Shown in pieces: positions 1-10,505 of a stretch of DNA of 64,000 nucleotides; positions within the stretch are counted from its first letter, which is position 1, and each line of letters opens with the position of its first letter. Position numbers and translations under genes: made by a program. The stretch is from Forficula auricularia. Taxonomy: Eukaryota > Arthropoda > Insecta > Dermaptera > Forficulidae. Under the pieces are notes generated by a model. It saw only the letters and a program-made list of their open reading frames with translations, had not been told where the DNA came from and ran no database searches. The DNA lies in contig JALMQS010000312.1 of assembly GCA_024734495.1 (NCBI GenBank), forward strand, positions 124,001-188,000, in the 5' to 3' direction.

Positions 1-291
1 TATATTTCAGGTGGAAACCAGAATTCGAATATTTGAGCCCATTCTATTACAACAATTTACTATATGTACTAGAGCGGGATTCTGAGAATTGGTTATGCTC
101 CACGAAAGTAGGATAAAATCTTTGGGTGTCAAGCGGTTGCGCTGGCATTTACTCTGTCGAACATTGTCTAATCATTTGCGACCACAAACCATTTCAAAAT
201 GTCAAGAGTGCCTTCTTCTCCCCAGTCCGAGCTATACATCGATCTTATTAGATAATATTAACTTTAGTTTTGAATATGTAAGGCCTTAGAG
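1..291. other. no recognised gene; possible old repeat
   Basis: No coding exon or element with both ends was recognised. The first ~40 bases loosely resemble bases 13,742-13,775 (GGAAACCA..., TTTGAGCC), which may be an ancient shared repeat. The last eight bases are the left target-site duplication of the following MITE. Confidence 0.4.
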
Positions 292-751
292 CAGTGATTC
301 TCAACCACTGTGCCGCGAAATTCTTGAAGTGTGCCGCCAAATTTTAGAAATGAAAACAATAAAAATAATTATTTTGTATGTACTTTTATCTAATGAGATT
401 ATTATTTTTTCCAGTTCAGCCATTCAGATCACAAAATTTAATGTAAAGCTAAATAAATGAGCTTTAAAAATATATATATAGGCTTAGCCATTTAATAAAA
501 AATGACTTAGGGTTTGGGTCGATTTAGCTGAAGGCGAGTGTAGTTCAGTTTGCTATTTACTTGCTTGTTGTATGGTTGAATTTATAAATTTATACATTTG
601 CTATGTTCTCAAACTTAAATAAAACGTATTCAAAGGTAATATGTATATGATTCGTCTTTTTTAATGATAATTTGTTTTGACAAAATTATTTTTATTTTAA
701 TTTTGAAATTATTAAAAGTGTGCCGCATCAAAAAAAGGTTGAGAATCACTG
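292..751. mobile_element. hAT-type MITE, 460 bp, with 8-bp TSD
   Basis: The element starts CAGTGATTCTCAACC and ends with the reverse complement GGTTGAGAATCACTG. The subterminal GTGCCGC motif occurs at both ends. It is flanked by a perfect 8-bp duplication, CCTTAGAG (284-291 and 752-759). CAG-type ends plus an 8-bp TSD are diagnostic of the hAT superfamily. There is no coding capacity, so it depended on an autonomous hAT transposase elsewhere. The perfect TSD suggests a relatively recent insertion. Confidence 0.9.
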
Positions 752-1036
752 CCTTAGAGTATGTGTCCTAGATATAATATCACTTTACGCTGTTTTATGA
801 TACTCAATAATTTTCCCTTGACTCTACCTCGATACTTCTCAAATAGTAAAACGTCAAAAGTAGCTGCAGAATCGCATCAAGGCTTGTTATAGAAAGTCTC
901 AGTTCTTGAAGTATGGCATCTCACTCACTATGCTATATTTACTGTAAACCAAATTAACATAATCTAGATATGCAATATTTTCATCTATTTTTCAATATAT
1001 TGTACTCTGAATTATTTTTAATTTTTTTGTATATGT

Positions 1037-1625
1037 AGGCTCAAAGAAACAAAACGCTCATTGAGCGAAAAAAACGTCCACAGCGCGTTGTGGCTAACTC
1101 AAATAGGCCACAACAATAAATTCGAGTCGTGACTTTCTTGATATTTGACCACTACGCATTGTGGTTATTAAGAAAAGCCAGAACGCGTTCTGAACGCTAG
1201 CTGATGCAACCACGCCACGACAAGCAGGTTCTATCTTGTCAACGGGAGCATTGCAAACACCCGTCGAGTTTGTGTTCATTCTTGAATGAAATTTCTGAGT
1301 GTGAACATCTGTGCGGTAATCATGGCTAGTAAAATGAACATATTTTATAATAAATTAAGTGAGTTAATGAAGACAAGCACTGATAGCAGTTTTTTACTGA
1401 GTGTCGAGCTGACAATTTTTAAATCACAAGTGCTGACTGATCCGCTTTCAATCAATTTTTCAAAGTCACCAATTTTTAAGACGACGATACTGCTTTGTCG
1501 ATAGAGATTTGTTGTTGTTTTTAGGAAGCTGAGTCGGTTTTGTTTGTTTCTTGAAGTAACGTTTCGTATTGTTGGACACACAGTATAAAACTGCGATCAG
1601 TACCTATCTTCATTAAATCACTTAA
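1037..1625. mobile_element. foldback element family FB2, truncated copy
   Basis: Bases 1,037-1,330 match the left arm of the complete copy at about 32,233-33,150, including the AACGCGTT/GCGTTGTGG motifs and the CCCGTCGAGTTTG block. An inner stem is still visible: 1,345-1,400 pairs with 1,570-1,625. The outer right arm present in the 32-33 kb copy is missing. The open frame on the minus strand at 1,094-1,279 is an arm-derived shadow and is not called as a gene. Confidence 0.7.
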
Positions 1626-1911
1626 TCTGTATTAATCTGGGGGCACGGCACCACGGCAGTGCCACAGCCAAGTTCGATTCGAACGGGAGTTTACAGGAAG
1701 CAACTCGAGCCATTTTGAGGCCTCTGTAACAGGCCTGGATTTTTTCCTCACTAGTAGTCCATGAGCTTAAGTAAATTATCCAATTTCATATTCCTATTGC
1801 ACCAGAAGCTAAAATAGGATTTTTATGTTATAAATACATTATTTCTATACGATAGAGTTAATAAATATTAAGATTGAAGTAATTTTTGGAGACGGACTGA
1901 TAAGTGAATTG
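1626..1911. other. AT-rich spacer, no feature recognised
   Basis: Nothing gene-like was found. A short GC-richer patch (about 1,640-1,740) has no splice-bounded frame that I recognise. Confidence 0.4.
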
Positions 1912-2172
1912 AGTGGATATTGATGAGGCAGTCCAAAAAAAGAAGAAGATAAAAGTGAGTAGAATATTTTTGATTAAAAAAAAAATGTATATAATTATGT
2001 ATTAATTGTATTTAAAATTTTTTGTGATGATCTTGATTGTAATGATGGCCAAATCCCATTTTAATTGATTACAGACCCTGAAGGAGTGAATAGCCCCCGA
2101 AACGTCGGTTTATGAATAAAAAGATAACATAAATTATCTTCATTTTTTTTGACTGCCTCATCAATATCCACT
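1912..2172 (+). mobile_element. small TIR element with hammerhead-like core
   Basis: The first ~22 bases (AGTGGATATTGATGAGGCAG...) reappear inverted at 2,151-2,172, giving a ~260-bp element. Near its right end, 2,078-2,108 holds CTGAAGG, a short C/G stem region and CGAAACGTCGG. This is the arrangement CTGANGA-stem-GAAA seen in minimal hammerhead ribozymes of Penelope-like elements and retrozymes, but the third core purine is G rather than A. Related small elements are at 10.9-11.1 and 48.5-48.8 kb. No protein is encoded. Confidence 0.5.
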
Positions 2173-3150
2173 TAATAAATATTTATTTCGAGAATTAATT
2201 AAATATTTATTATATTCAAAACAATAAATTTGGAAAAAAATTCTAATTATATATATATATATTAATTATTATTAAAAGTCAGAGAAATATTTTTAAATTA
2301 GTCGTTCTTTTTATCGTTACCGTTTTCGACCTTTTTCACTCGCAATAGACCCTTGTTTTGGAGTATTGATCCACCATACTGTTTTTATCGTTCCATAACG
2401 TATCGTTTTGATTTCTAGCGATTGTGGACTCGATCATTTTTACCAGAATATCACTTTTGTTTAGTCAATTGGTTAATTTTTGTTATCCGACTTAATGATT
2501 GTGTTTATTTGTTGACCTTAACGTTTTGTTTTCCAATTGATTGATTCATTCAATAGCCTTGTGACGTTTTAATTTTGTTTATTGATTTGTACAGTTTCTT
2601 ATTCATCGTTTTCCTTGATCATTTAAAATCCAACATCATCCTGAACTAGCCAACGACTTGTGTTGTAGCACCTTTAGTCTTTCAATTAATAAATGTATTG
2701 TCTGGTTAAAACCAGACTGGTGCCCAGTATTACATCTAGTGTGAGTGAAGGTAACAAAAATAAGGTTGTGCCATTTATTATTATTATTTTTTGTTCATTT
2801 TATATTTCACTATTCATTTTATTTAATAATTTATTTCATATAAATTTAAGTGCTTAATATTAGATATAAATACATAACAGACCTTTCAATCCACCTTAGA
2901 ATGTATAATATAATTTTAATTTGTTTAATTAATTTTCGAGAACATTTAAAAATATCCAATTTCAAATTTAGTAATCTCAAAAAGATCAAATAATTTGAGA
3001 ATTTTGTTAGTAGATTTTTTTTTAATGCCCGGTTATTCAATATATATAGATAGATAGATGGATATGTAAAACTAAAAATGCTTGATTTAGGTAATTCTTT
3101 TCAAATAGTATCATATTTTACCTATTTAAATATGAAAATGTAAAATAGTA
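2173..3150. other. AT-rich spacer with a possible old LTR 3' end
   Basis: No exon was recognised. Bases 2,685-2,760 contain AATAAA, a small hairpin (GTCTGGTTAAAACCAGAC) and CTGGTGCCCAG, reminiscent of an LTR end, but no matching TG start or duplication was found. The remainder is simple AT-rich DNA, including a TAGA run near 3,045. Confidence 0.3.
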
Positions 3151-3194
3151 ATTAAATTAGAGAACGAAGAAAAGATTTTCTATTATAGACAATA

Positions 3195-3285
3195 GGATCA
3201 GCCGGGATTCGAACCCGGGATTTTCGCATGTGCGCTGCGATGCCTTCACAAGAGCCTTAGTTCTTATCCTCTTGGCCACTGATCC
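3195..3285 (-). tRNA. tRNA-like sequence (type II, pseudo-tRNA or SINE head)
   Basis: On the minus strand a perfect 7-bp acceptor stem (GGATCAG/CTGATCC) encloses an A-box-like TGGCCAAGAGG, a variable-arm stem CGCA/TGCG and a perfect T arm (CCGGGTTCGAATCCCGG). The D stem and anticodon stem do not pair properly and no anticodon can be assigned, so it is probably not a working tRNA. Its 3' end and flank (3,153-3,212) are partly duplicated at 3,518-3,575. This suggests a tRNA-derived SINE or a duplicated pseudo-tRNA. Confidence 0.5.
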
Positions 3286-3517
3286 CTGAACTCAAGCTAA
3301 TACCTAATGTCTATATGAATTTGGAATTTCATTTTTATTTAATCTTTTAATCTCTTCCTAGTTCATTTTTGCATCTCTGTAGTGCCCGGACTATTATTAA
3401 ACTATATTCAAACGCCTCCCAATCGATCACAAACCCAAAGGTCGAAAATAATTGTTTCTTTACCCCGAGGCGCAATCACAACGAGGCCGCGTCGAAAGAC
3501 AATTATAAATTAAATTA

Positions 3518-3575
3518 AATTAGAGAACAAAGAAAAGATTTTCTATTATAGACAAAAGGATCAGCCGGGATTCGA
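3518..3575 (-). repeat. partial direct duplication of the tRNA-like locus
   Basis: The stretch TTAGAGAAC.AAGAAAAG... through GGATCAGCCGGGATTCGAA repeats 3,153-3,212 almost exactly, 365 bp away, and then diverges. Only the T-arm/acceptor end of the tRNA-like unit is present. Confidence 0.7.
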
Positions 3576-3680
3576 ATATAGTAAAATAGTAATTTTTCTA
3601 TAGGTATATACATGAAACTTGATTATTTTAAACAAAGTTGAATAAAATTAATTGAATTTAATATTATTAGAATAAAATTC

Positions 3681-3812
3681 CTAAATTATGAAATTTGCCA
3701 TATCTTTTAGCTTACCCAACACCTTGTCTTTGATTTTGTGGTCCGTTTGGAAGAGAAGTTGATTGATTGATTTGTGTACGGCCTCCATAAAATTGAACAA
3801 TATGTTAAAAAT
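3681..3812 (-). CDS. possible KHDC4 terminal exon
   Basis: Downstream of the last firm KHDC4 exon, a pyrimidine-rich tract ends in CTATCTAG. A phase-0 continuation is open for 43 codons to a stop at 3,681-3,683. A second frame in the same stretch encodes a Gln/Asn-rich peptide (INQSTSLPNGPQNQRQGVG) ending at 3,712, which resembles KHDC4 composition better but does not fit the splice phase. Either reading could be the true C-terminus. I cannot exclude that the final exons lie elsewhere. Confidence 0.25.
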   Translation of the reverse strand: MFNILFNFMEAVHKSINQLLFQTDHKIKDKVLGKLKDMANFII

Positions 3813-4021
3813 CTAGATAGATTGAGGAAAAAAAAAACATAAAATTCCCAGGCCTATATTTAGACTTTATAATCGTTAAACAGTCCATTCCCAAAAATAA
3901 AATTGACAAAATACTATAATTTGTGCATTAAGTGAATAGAAATACAATCTAGCAAGAAATAATACAAGTCCACTTAAAATAAATTATATTATTTGATAAA
4001 ATCAATTTAATTGAAACTTAC

Positions 4022-4465
4022 ATGAAATTGTTCAGGATGTTCTTCTCTTTCTTCAGGAATAAACCTTCTCTTCTGTGAAGAAGTTTTTCCTTGAGGTGAT
4101 TTGTTGGCATGAGGCTGTGGATTAATGTCTGTTGTTGGATGAGATGAAGTATGCAAAGGATGAGAGCCTGATACGGAATTGGGAGGTGGAACGGGTACAG
4201 GAGCAGGTGCTAAAGGAAAAGGCGGAGGTTGTTGACAAGCTTGGCCCCAGGGCTGTTGCATCGTGGACAGAAAAACAGGTTGACTTTGCAAAGGCGGTGG
4301 GGGTGGCTGAGACAACTGTTGTTGATGGTGAATCATCTGAGGACCAGATTGAATAGAAGGACCTTGTGGTGGTGGACCTGGCATTTGATGATTAGGATTT
4401 GAAGGGGGAGGTTCATTTCTTCCAAATCCAGTGTAAGTAATTGTCGGAGGCGCTGATGACATATA
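4022..4465 (-). CDS. KHDC4: KHDC4 (BLOM7) homologue, C-terminal Pro/Gln-rich exon
   Basis: A 148-codon phase-0 exon with acceptor TATATAG at 4,466-4,467 and donor GTAAGT at 4,016-4,021. It encodes a low-complexity Pro/Gln/His segment (PPPQGPSIQSGPQM, QPPPPPLQSQP) and ends in SQKRRFIPEEREEHPEQFH. This corresponds to the Q-K-R-R-F-x-E-E block that closes the proline-rich region of vertebrate KHDC4. KHDC4 is a nuclear RNA-binding protein linked to pre-mRNA splicing; the Pro-rich tail is thought to be a protein-interaction surface. The exon is intact and phase-compatible with the exon upstream at 6,160-6,443. Confidence 0.85.
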
Positions 4466-4976
4466 CTATATAAAAAAAAAAGGAAAGACTAGTAAAATTG
4501 AAGTATTTAAAAAAAAATCTAAAAATACAAATATGATTTCAATAAATAGAATAGAATAATAATTTGATATTAATAGTTGGACTACTCATGGGGAAAGGAC
4601 CACTCATGGTGAAATTAGGTAAAATTAGAGAATTTATTACAATTTTCTAGTGTTATTCACATCGTCTTGGTAATTGTGAAAAAGTTTTCAAGTTGTGATA
4701 GATAAAGCTAGAATCATAGATCATTTAACACTATGAGTACTATCCTACGCGTATTAATGGGTTGATACAAAGATTGTGGAAATTTCGTCGCAATTATTAT
4801 AAAAAATTATCTTTAAATATAAGAATCTATATTTAAATAAGATGGATATAAATAAATACAGGGTGAGGCAGTAAAATCGCAAAATTCGAGGGAGGGCTGG
4901 TGGGCGTGGTGGGGAGTTGTGAGAGCGGGGGACTAGATTTACAATATCCGAGGAGACTTTTGTCAACAGATGTTAA

Positions 4977-5578
4977 GGAGGTTCGGGACAGCTTATCTTC
5001 TGGTTGATCTTGGAAAAAATCTTTTGTATTTCTGAAGAGTGACAACGTCTGCCTAATAAATATTTTAATAAAAAAGTTTTTAATAATGAGGTTAATTTCG
5101 AATAAAAATCTTTATTTTGATAATATTAATAAAAAGAATAGTGAGATAAATTTTTTCTCATTATAAAAACATTTATTTAACACAAAAACGATTTCATCAA
5201 ATATAGTTGGAATTCTACACTGATGTTTTTGTTATATTCTGTTGGCTGCAAATAACTTTTTATTTTTTACATTTATGAATAACTAATTAACTAGACTGTC
5301 AAATCTATTGAAAAATGCATAATTCGATTTATAAAAGTTGAATTATTGATCTGAATAAATTTGTTGAAAATAGTATAATTTGTATAGAAGTTATAGCCCT
5401 TTTAAAAGCTCGGTCCATTTACTTCCATGTTAAAAGGACAATTTTCAATAATTTATTTCTCGGTAAAGGGACAGACGATCAACTTCAAATTTCGGGAATA
5501 AATATTTAATACATCAATGATTCGATGGTAAAAATTTGAGAATTTTCTTATAAAAATGATAAACTGTCCCGAACCCCC
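4977..5578. mobile_element. 602-bp MITE flanked by TTAA
   Basis: The left end GGAGGTTCGGGACAG pairs with the right end CTGTCCCGAACCCCC, with TTAA on each side (4,973-4,976 and 5,579-5,582). The TTAA target suggests piggyBac mobilisation, though the ends are not the usual CCY motif, so a Tc1-like origin with a TA target is possible. It lies in the KHDC4 intron between 4,465 and 6,160. There is no coding capacity. Confidence 0.65.
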
Positions 5579-5851
5579 TTAAATCTCATTGAAGAAAAAG
5601 CTTTACAACTTATGGATGAGTAACGAAACAATTCTCATTAGTATATCAATTATTCTCTGACATACTAATTAGAAAAAAATTATAAAAAAAAAAAAAAAAT
5701 AATGTATTTTCTGATTAATTAATTATGAATTATATTTCTCGATGTAAATTTTTAATGTATATATCTAGTAATGATCAAAGAGAATAACAGATCTCAGAGG
5801 AAAAATAAATCTATCTATCTATCTATCTTTCTTTAGGAGTATATCATACGA

Positions 5852-6011
5852 TAGGGGTGAACGGCGACCTAATATCATGTACACCTACTTCCACTTTCAT
5901 TTCCAAGTAGAAGGATCAACAGATGTAGGGGCATTATCTAATGAATTCCAAAATAATTCCACATAATTCCAAAGACGTGAACACCTCATTCCAATCGCGG
6001 TTCACTCCTCG
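5852..6011. mobile_element. hAT MITE family (GAGGGGTGAACCGCG), copy 1
   Basis: About 160 bp bounded by GGGGTGAACGGCG and its inverted counterpart CGCGGTTCACTCC. It shares the interior (GTACACCTACTTCCACTTTC and TCTAATGAATTCC) with copies at 35,182, 36,886 and 38,040. This is the most diverged copy and its target-site duplication is not clear. It sits in a KHDC4 intron. Confidence 0.75.
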
Positions 6012-6159
6012 CGACGAGTATACAACTTTTAACATTTAGATAGAAATTAAATTTAAAAACGTAATTTTACAGAAGGTTTTAATAATAGTATAATAATTTC
6101 TTAAATTAACGGCTAATATAAGTAGTATAAGTTACAATTTTCTTATTAGGAATACTCAC

Positions 6160-6443
6160 TTGATATGAATAGGAAACAGGAAGTCCTTGTCCATTAGGTG
6201 GAGCAGAAAGAAATGTTTGCTGAATTGGAGGCCCATTTGGCATGTCCACTTGAACCGGTGAATTTGGCACATTCACAGGTGGAACAGGCATAGGTTGTTG
6301 AGGGAGAGGAGGAGGGGGAGGAGGGGGAGGAATTGTGATTTGAGAATGATGGGAGGGGGGAGCACAGGTTGAAGGGGGGACCATATACATATGAGTTTCG
6401 ATAAAATTTAAAGAGGAGGTTGCTTGTGTAGTTGGCATTATAC
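6160..6443 (-). CDS. KHDC4: KHDC4 homologue, Pro-rich exon
   Basis: A 284-nt exon with acceptor TTTTTCAG (6,444-6,445) and donor GTGAGT (6,154-6,159). It begins with two bases completing a Gly codon begun in the upstream exon and ends in phase 0. The peptide holds an uninterrupted IPPPPPPPPLPQQP run followed by VPNSPVQVDMPNGPPIQQ and QGLPVSYSYQ. This is the unstructured Pro-rich region between the KH2 domain and the KRRF block. The frame is intact. Confidence 0.85.
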
Positions 6444-6623
6444 CTGAAAAATTAATTCAATTAACAGCCCATTATAATATACCGAGATTCCATTTAAGAA
6501 TGAAATGAAAACAGACCATTGTATTAAAATCCCACCAACTCAAATGAATAAAAATATATCATGTCACTTTTTTAATGAAGCTTTCCTATAGAATAGATAA
6601 AGATAAATAAATTTTAAAATCAC

Positions 6624-6909
6624 CTGAAGCCATGGATTGTTGCATCAAAAAAGATGCTGGAGGTGGTTGTTGATGCGTCTGAGGAGATGGAGGTGGCACC
6701 TGAGTGGTTGGAGGACATTGACTTGGCGGCAAAGGAGGAGGTTGAGAAGGGCTATTTGACACCACTACGAGACCCGGAGGAGCCAGCAGAGGCTGACTCA
6801 TCGAGGAATTATGAGCTTGTCCATGTGGTAGATGTGGTGGTGGTGGTGGCATCATAATTTGAGGGGGGTGCGATAAATTTAGCTGTTGTTGATGTTGGGA
6901 ATGAATTAC
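6624..6909 (-). CDS. KHDC4: KHDC4 homologue, Pro/Gln-rich exon
   Basis: A 286-nt exon with acceptor TTTTTACCCAG (6,910-6,911) and donor GTGATT (6,618-6,623). It starts in phase 0 and leaves one base. It encodes HSQHQQQLNLSHPPQIMMPP, then LAPPGLVVVSNSPSQPPPLP and a final SFLMQQSMAS. The low-complexity Pro/Gln/His composition and matching phases on both sides tie it to the KHDC4 exon chain. An overlapping plus-strand frame (6,654-6,857) is only its reverse shadow. Confidence 0.85.
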
Positions 6910-7361
6910 CTGGGTAAAAAAACAAAAATGAAAAATAATTAATAATGTGAACAAAATAGGATAAAGAAATTAAAATAAAAATTTAGAAGGGAATGCAAAA
7001 AAGCAAAGAAAAAAATGATACTATAGAAATATGAGCAAGTCAAAGATAAATTAGCGGTGACGAATGATTTTGCAGTGTAGTAAAGAAAAAAAAATACCAA
7101 GAATGCAGTCCAAAAAATAGAAATATTAGAAATAAATAAGGTCAAATTTTGTTAGATTTGTTAAATTAAATAAAAGAGCTAGAAGAAAGAATTTTATTTT
7201 ATTAAAGGAAACTAAATTTTGAGAGACCTATTTTTCTAAAGAGTCGATAATGATTAAAGAAGGACCATTGTTGAGATTATTAGCGAGTAATGGATCACAC
7301 TGAAGAGTGCTATCGTCATAACAGTGATTGGGATTTAAAATTTAATCAATTAGGTCGTATA

Positions 7362-7579
7362 TAGGAATCGGATTAGCCGAGAGCTTAAAGACACTAGCCT
7401 TCTAAGCAGGAGTCCCGGGTTCGAGTCCGAGTCCCTGCATTGATATTTGACAGGCTATAATCTGATTCCTAGTCACCAATCCGTCTGGCAAGCGTGGTGA
7501 CTTAATGCCAACCCCTTCCATTTGATGGAAGAGGCCTATATTCAGCAGTGGATATGTCGCTATCGACAGGCTGATGATG
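7362..7579 (+). mobile_element. tRNA-derived SINE with RTE-type tail
   Basis: The head carries an A-box-like TTAGCCGAGAGC and a B-box GGTTCGAGTCC. The body contains GGCCTATATTCAGCAGTGGA, and the 3' end is GGCTGATGATGA. A 10-bp duplication, AGGTCGTATA, flanks it (7,352-7,361 and 7,580-7,589). The TGATGATG tail matches the (GAT)n tail of the RTE-like LINE end at 20.0-20.5 kb, its probable mobiliser. Confidence 0.8.
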
Positions 7580-7604
7580 AGGTCGTATAGGTATATACAT
7601 ATAT

Positions 7605-7890
7605 GAAGGCGACTGTGGGTCAGTGGTTGGAGTGTCGGGCCGCTGGGCTGAAATACGCTGGTTCGAGAGAGAGTCTCGGCAGATATATTGAGTCGCCTCC
7701 TCTTGGAAAGCAATGGCAACCTACCAAGAGTATAATTGCCTAGTAACCTCTCCAAACTAGCCATTCGAAACCGGCGTTAAAAAGTAGGTTCCGTATATCT
7801 GTGTAAAAACAGCTAAACACACTCAGCACAGATATATGTGGAGAGGAGCCAAAACGTCAGGGAGATCTGATATGGCACTTAAAGAAGAAG
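7605..7890 (+). mobile_element. second SINE family with (AAG)n tail
   Basis: About 286 bp starting GAAGGCGACTGTGGGTCAGTG (A-box-like) with a B-box-like GGTTCGAGAGAG. It ends GGCACTTAAAGAAGAAG and is flanked by a 12-bp duplication ATATACATATAT (7,593-7,604 and 7,891-7,902). Its last ~22 bases strongly resemble the 3' end of the RTE-like LINE at 60.98-61.01 kb (GGCACCAAAAGAAGAAG). It inserted immediately beside the preceding SINE. Confidence 0.8.
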
Positions 7891-7894
7891 ATAT

Positions 7895-8180
7895 ACATAT
7901 ATTAGGAAGAGAGTGAGGAAAATAAGTGAGCCCTGGGAAACTCCAGCATTTCTAAAGAAGTATTTGGATGACAATCCATTAATCACAAACCATACTAAGA
8001 TTTGAGAGAAACCTTTCAAAACAATTTCAGAGGTTGGAGGTGAAGGCAAAGGCAGCAAGTTGACAAAAAGTTTTGCTAAACGTGATCAGAAGCCTTTGAA
8101 ATATCCAGGTCAACTAAGGGTCTCTTTCCCAGTTTCTAGAGCATCCATGCCTAACACATTGCCCGCGGGACACATGTCTT
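7895..8180 (-). pseudogene. Jockey/CR1-like LINE reverse transcriptase relic
   Basis: The minus strand reads ALETGKET, then LDISKASDHV and, after frame breaks, WFVINGLSSKYF and AGVSQGS. These match successive blocks of the better preserved copy at 54.6-56.4 kb (LEAGKETLAVALDISKAFDKVW; GVPQ). The palm-domain aspartate block (DISKA) is recognisable, but an in-frame stop and frameshifts make it dead. Both ends are missing. Confidence 0.65.
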
Positions 8181-8807
8181 GGGTGAAGAACCGGTTCCGG
8201 AAAACAAGGTGCCACACATGTTAATGTCTAACGATGGGTGGTCAGAGGTCTGCATATTTACGGCCCAAATCATGAAAGAGCTTCGGCATTTAGAGAGAGA
8301 AATAAATCAGGACCATCTAACCAGAATACCATGTGAGGGAAGCCTAAGTTCCCGAACACCAGAGCAAGAGCTACAGATAAGCTGAAGAGAGAGTGGGTAG
8401 GTTTATGGGTAAAAGTTCCACACTACCCTGTAGTACGGACTACAGGGTGTCTTTTAGAAGATTCCCCTCATCCGCGAAAAAAAACATGTGGCCCGTCTCC
8501 TTACAAGTGTTTTTACAACTTTTTTCACTGATTATTTTTAATTATTTTGTAATATATAAAATCAATATTTTTTGCAACTAAATTCCTTCGTGAAGGTTAT
8601 ATATGGCGCAGTAAGTAGCGAGCGCTATATCGTTCTTAATTATTTTTATACTAATTAAAAATAAAAAATATACTTTTTTAAGTTTTCAGATTTTTCCATT
8701 TTCTTTGGTATTATATTCTAACAGTATGGAAAATTTCAACTCGCTACCTTATAGGGAAGTATGAAATATTTTCCAGACACTTTTAAATTTTATCCTTTAT
8801 ATATAAC
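8181..8807. other. no gene recognised
   Basis: A plus-strand open frame at 8,179-8,385 has no family I recognise and overlaps the LINE relic edge. The rest is AT-rich. Confidence 0.35.
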
Positions 8808-9472
8808 TAGCTGCAAGGACCGCCTTCGGCGGCCCTCTTGCTAGCCAGGGGGCACGCCCCCTGGACCCCAACTCACGAATCCCACCCTCCCCCCATAACC
8901 CAAACAGCACCCCCGCACCCGTTCCCAACCCCCGCCCCCATACCCCACCCCTCTAACCCCGCGCATCACAGCCCCCGCCTAACCCCCTGGACCCACTCTT
9001 TCACCTTGAGTTTGGTCCAAGAGAAAGAATTTTCATTTTTTGACCCCCCCTCCCCTTTTTTGGGGGTGGTTTTTTTAAACAAAAGCTGTCAGAAATCACA
9101 TCCCCTACAACTTTGCTTATAATAAAATTTGCCGTAGGGTTAATAGTTTAGGAATTATTTGATAATTTTCTTGCGTACGCCCCCCCCCAAACCCCCTTTT
9201 GGGGTCAAAATATCAAAACGTTATATAGCTATAAACGTAAGTTAGAAGACATCTGATCCAAATATGAAATTTCATAATAATCCCTTCAGTCGTTTTTACG
9301 TGAATCGTGAGCAAATTTTCGCGGAAACCACGGAAACATACAGACATACATACAGGAATTTTGTTAAGGGTGTTTTCGTTCATAACTTTGCTTCAAACGT
9401 GTGCAACCAAAATTTGGCGTGATTTGGACCAATGTACAGACAAAACCTTAATTTTATATATATAGATATGGA
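8808..9472 (+). mobile_element. non-autonomous element with C-rich tract and TATATATAGAT end
   Basis: It starts ACTAGCTGCAAGGACCGCC with an immediate hairpin (CCGCCTTCGGCGG), followed by GGGGGCACGCCCCC and about 190 bases of almost G-free C-rich sequence. It ends in AAAACCTTAATTTTATATATATAGAT. This layout (CTAGCTG..., GC hairpin, 3' TATATATAGAT) is a common arthropod repeat type; a fragment of a relative starts at 50,568 and another C-rich element interrupts the LINE at 51.9-52.8 kb. Its class is not determinable here. Confidence 0.55.
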
Positions 9473-10242
9473 TAGAAAAAATAAAGGTGTTTAATTATAT
9501 ATCATTTGTAAATTTACTTTATGTATTATATTAAAAAATAATATATATTAAAATATAATATATAATAATAATAATAATTCTTTGGTGAGTGGCGAAGATC
9601 AAACTTTCAAAAAATTTCTTCTATCCTTCGAAATCTTCATCTGAAAAGCATCAAAAGTCTGATGTCATAAAAATGGTCCTATTTCTAAACTGCATTGGAC
9701 CATAAGGAATTGATATTTTTGACAAACTGAAGCTAGATGAAAATAATAATAAAAATGTGAACAATAAAGGAATTTACTACCTTCTTCACCCCCAAGAATA
9801 AAACCTTATGAAATGTTTGTGTGTGACTTGAGAAATTAAGAAGATTAAGAGCAGTACGATCATTATTTCAATGAGCTGAATACAGTAATAAAAACCTGCG
9901 AATATGAAACTGAAAAAGACTTAATACTAGTGGACAGAATGTAGTCTGGTAATTGAAGACATTAAAAGAACCTCCTCTTTTTTTTAATGGTTGAGTTCTT
10001 GCTATTTGGTGGTTTGGGTTATTTCGGTGGTCTAAGGCCCAGGTTCGTGGAGTCCTTGGAAACACAAATTATGGGAGACCACGACCTGATGCGTGGTATA
10101 GTGCTGCTGATGAGATTGATGAAAGTGTGGGAATAACTTCTTTTAAAATAAAGTCCGAGACGGAATAGAGAGAAAGGCTCATTATATAGATTAAATTTTA
10201 ATAAGGTAATAATATGTATTTTTATTATGAAATTAAACTTAC

Positions 10243-10505
10243 TTGAAGATGAGGTTGAGATGTTTGTGGGGGTTGAGATTGTGCTGCGTGCGTATGTTGT
10301 TGAGTTTGAGATGGGGGCGGTTGATTTAAATTGCTTTCTGTTGGCACTAATGGACCTGGATGAGTTGGAATGTGAAGGCCTGGTGGTGGTAATTGAATCT
10401 GCTGTTGAATATGTTGTTGTTGGATGATCTGTTGTTGATGAGGATGTTGAGTTAAATTTGGAGGTGGTACTCCAATTATTGGTGGTGGACCTGACATAGA
10501 AACAA
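10243..10505 (-). CDS. KHDC4: KHDC4 homologue, Gln/Pro/His-rich exon
   Basis: A 263-nt exon with acceptor TTTCAAG (10,506-10,507) and donor GTAAGT (10,237-10,242). Two bases complete a Val codon split with the preceding exon, and it ends in phase 0. The peptide starts VSMSGPPPIIGVPPPNL and continues through QQQIIQQQHIQQQIQLPPPG to SQPPQTSQPHLQ. It follows directly after the KH2 domain exons, as expected for KHDC4. Intact frame. Confidence 0.85.

Noticed and set aside
2303..2780. LTR-like segment with AATAAA and TGGTGCCCAG
   Set aside because: No matching TG start, no target duplication and no second copy in the window.
4132..4356. plus-strand open frame within the KHDC4 exon
   Set aside because: Reverse shadow of the Pro/Gln-rich coding exon on the minus strand; same reasoning for 6,654-6,857 and 10,227-10,427.
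8179..8385. 68-codon plus-strand frame
   Set aside because: Overlaps the edge of a minus-strand LINE relic and has no recognised domain.
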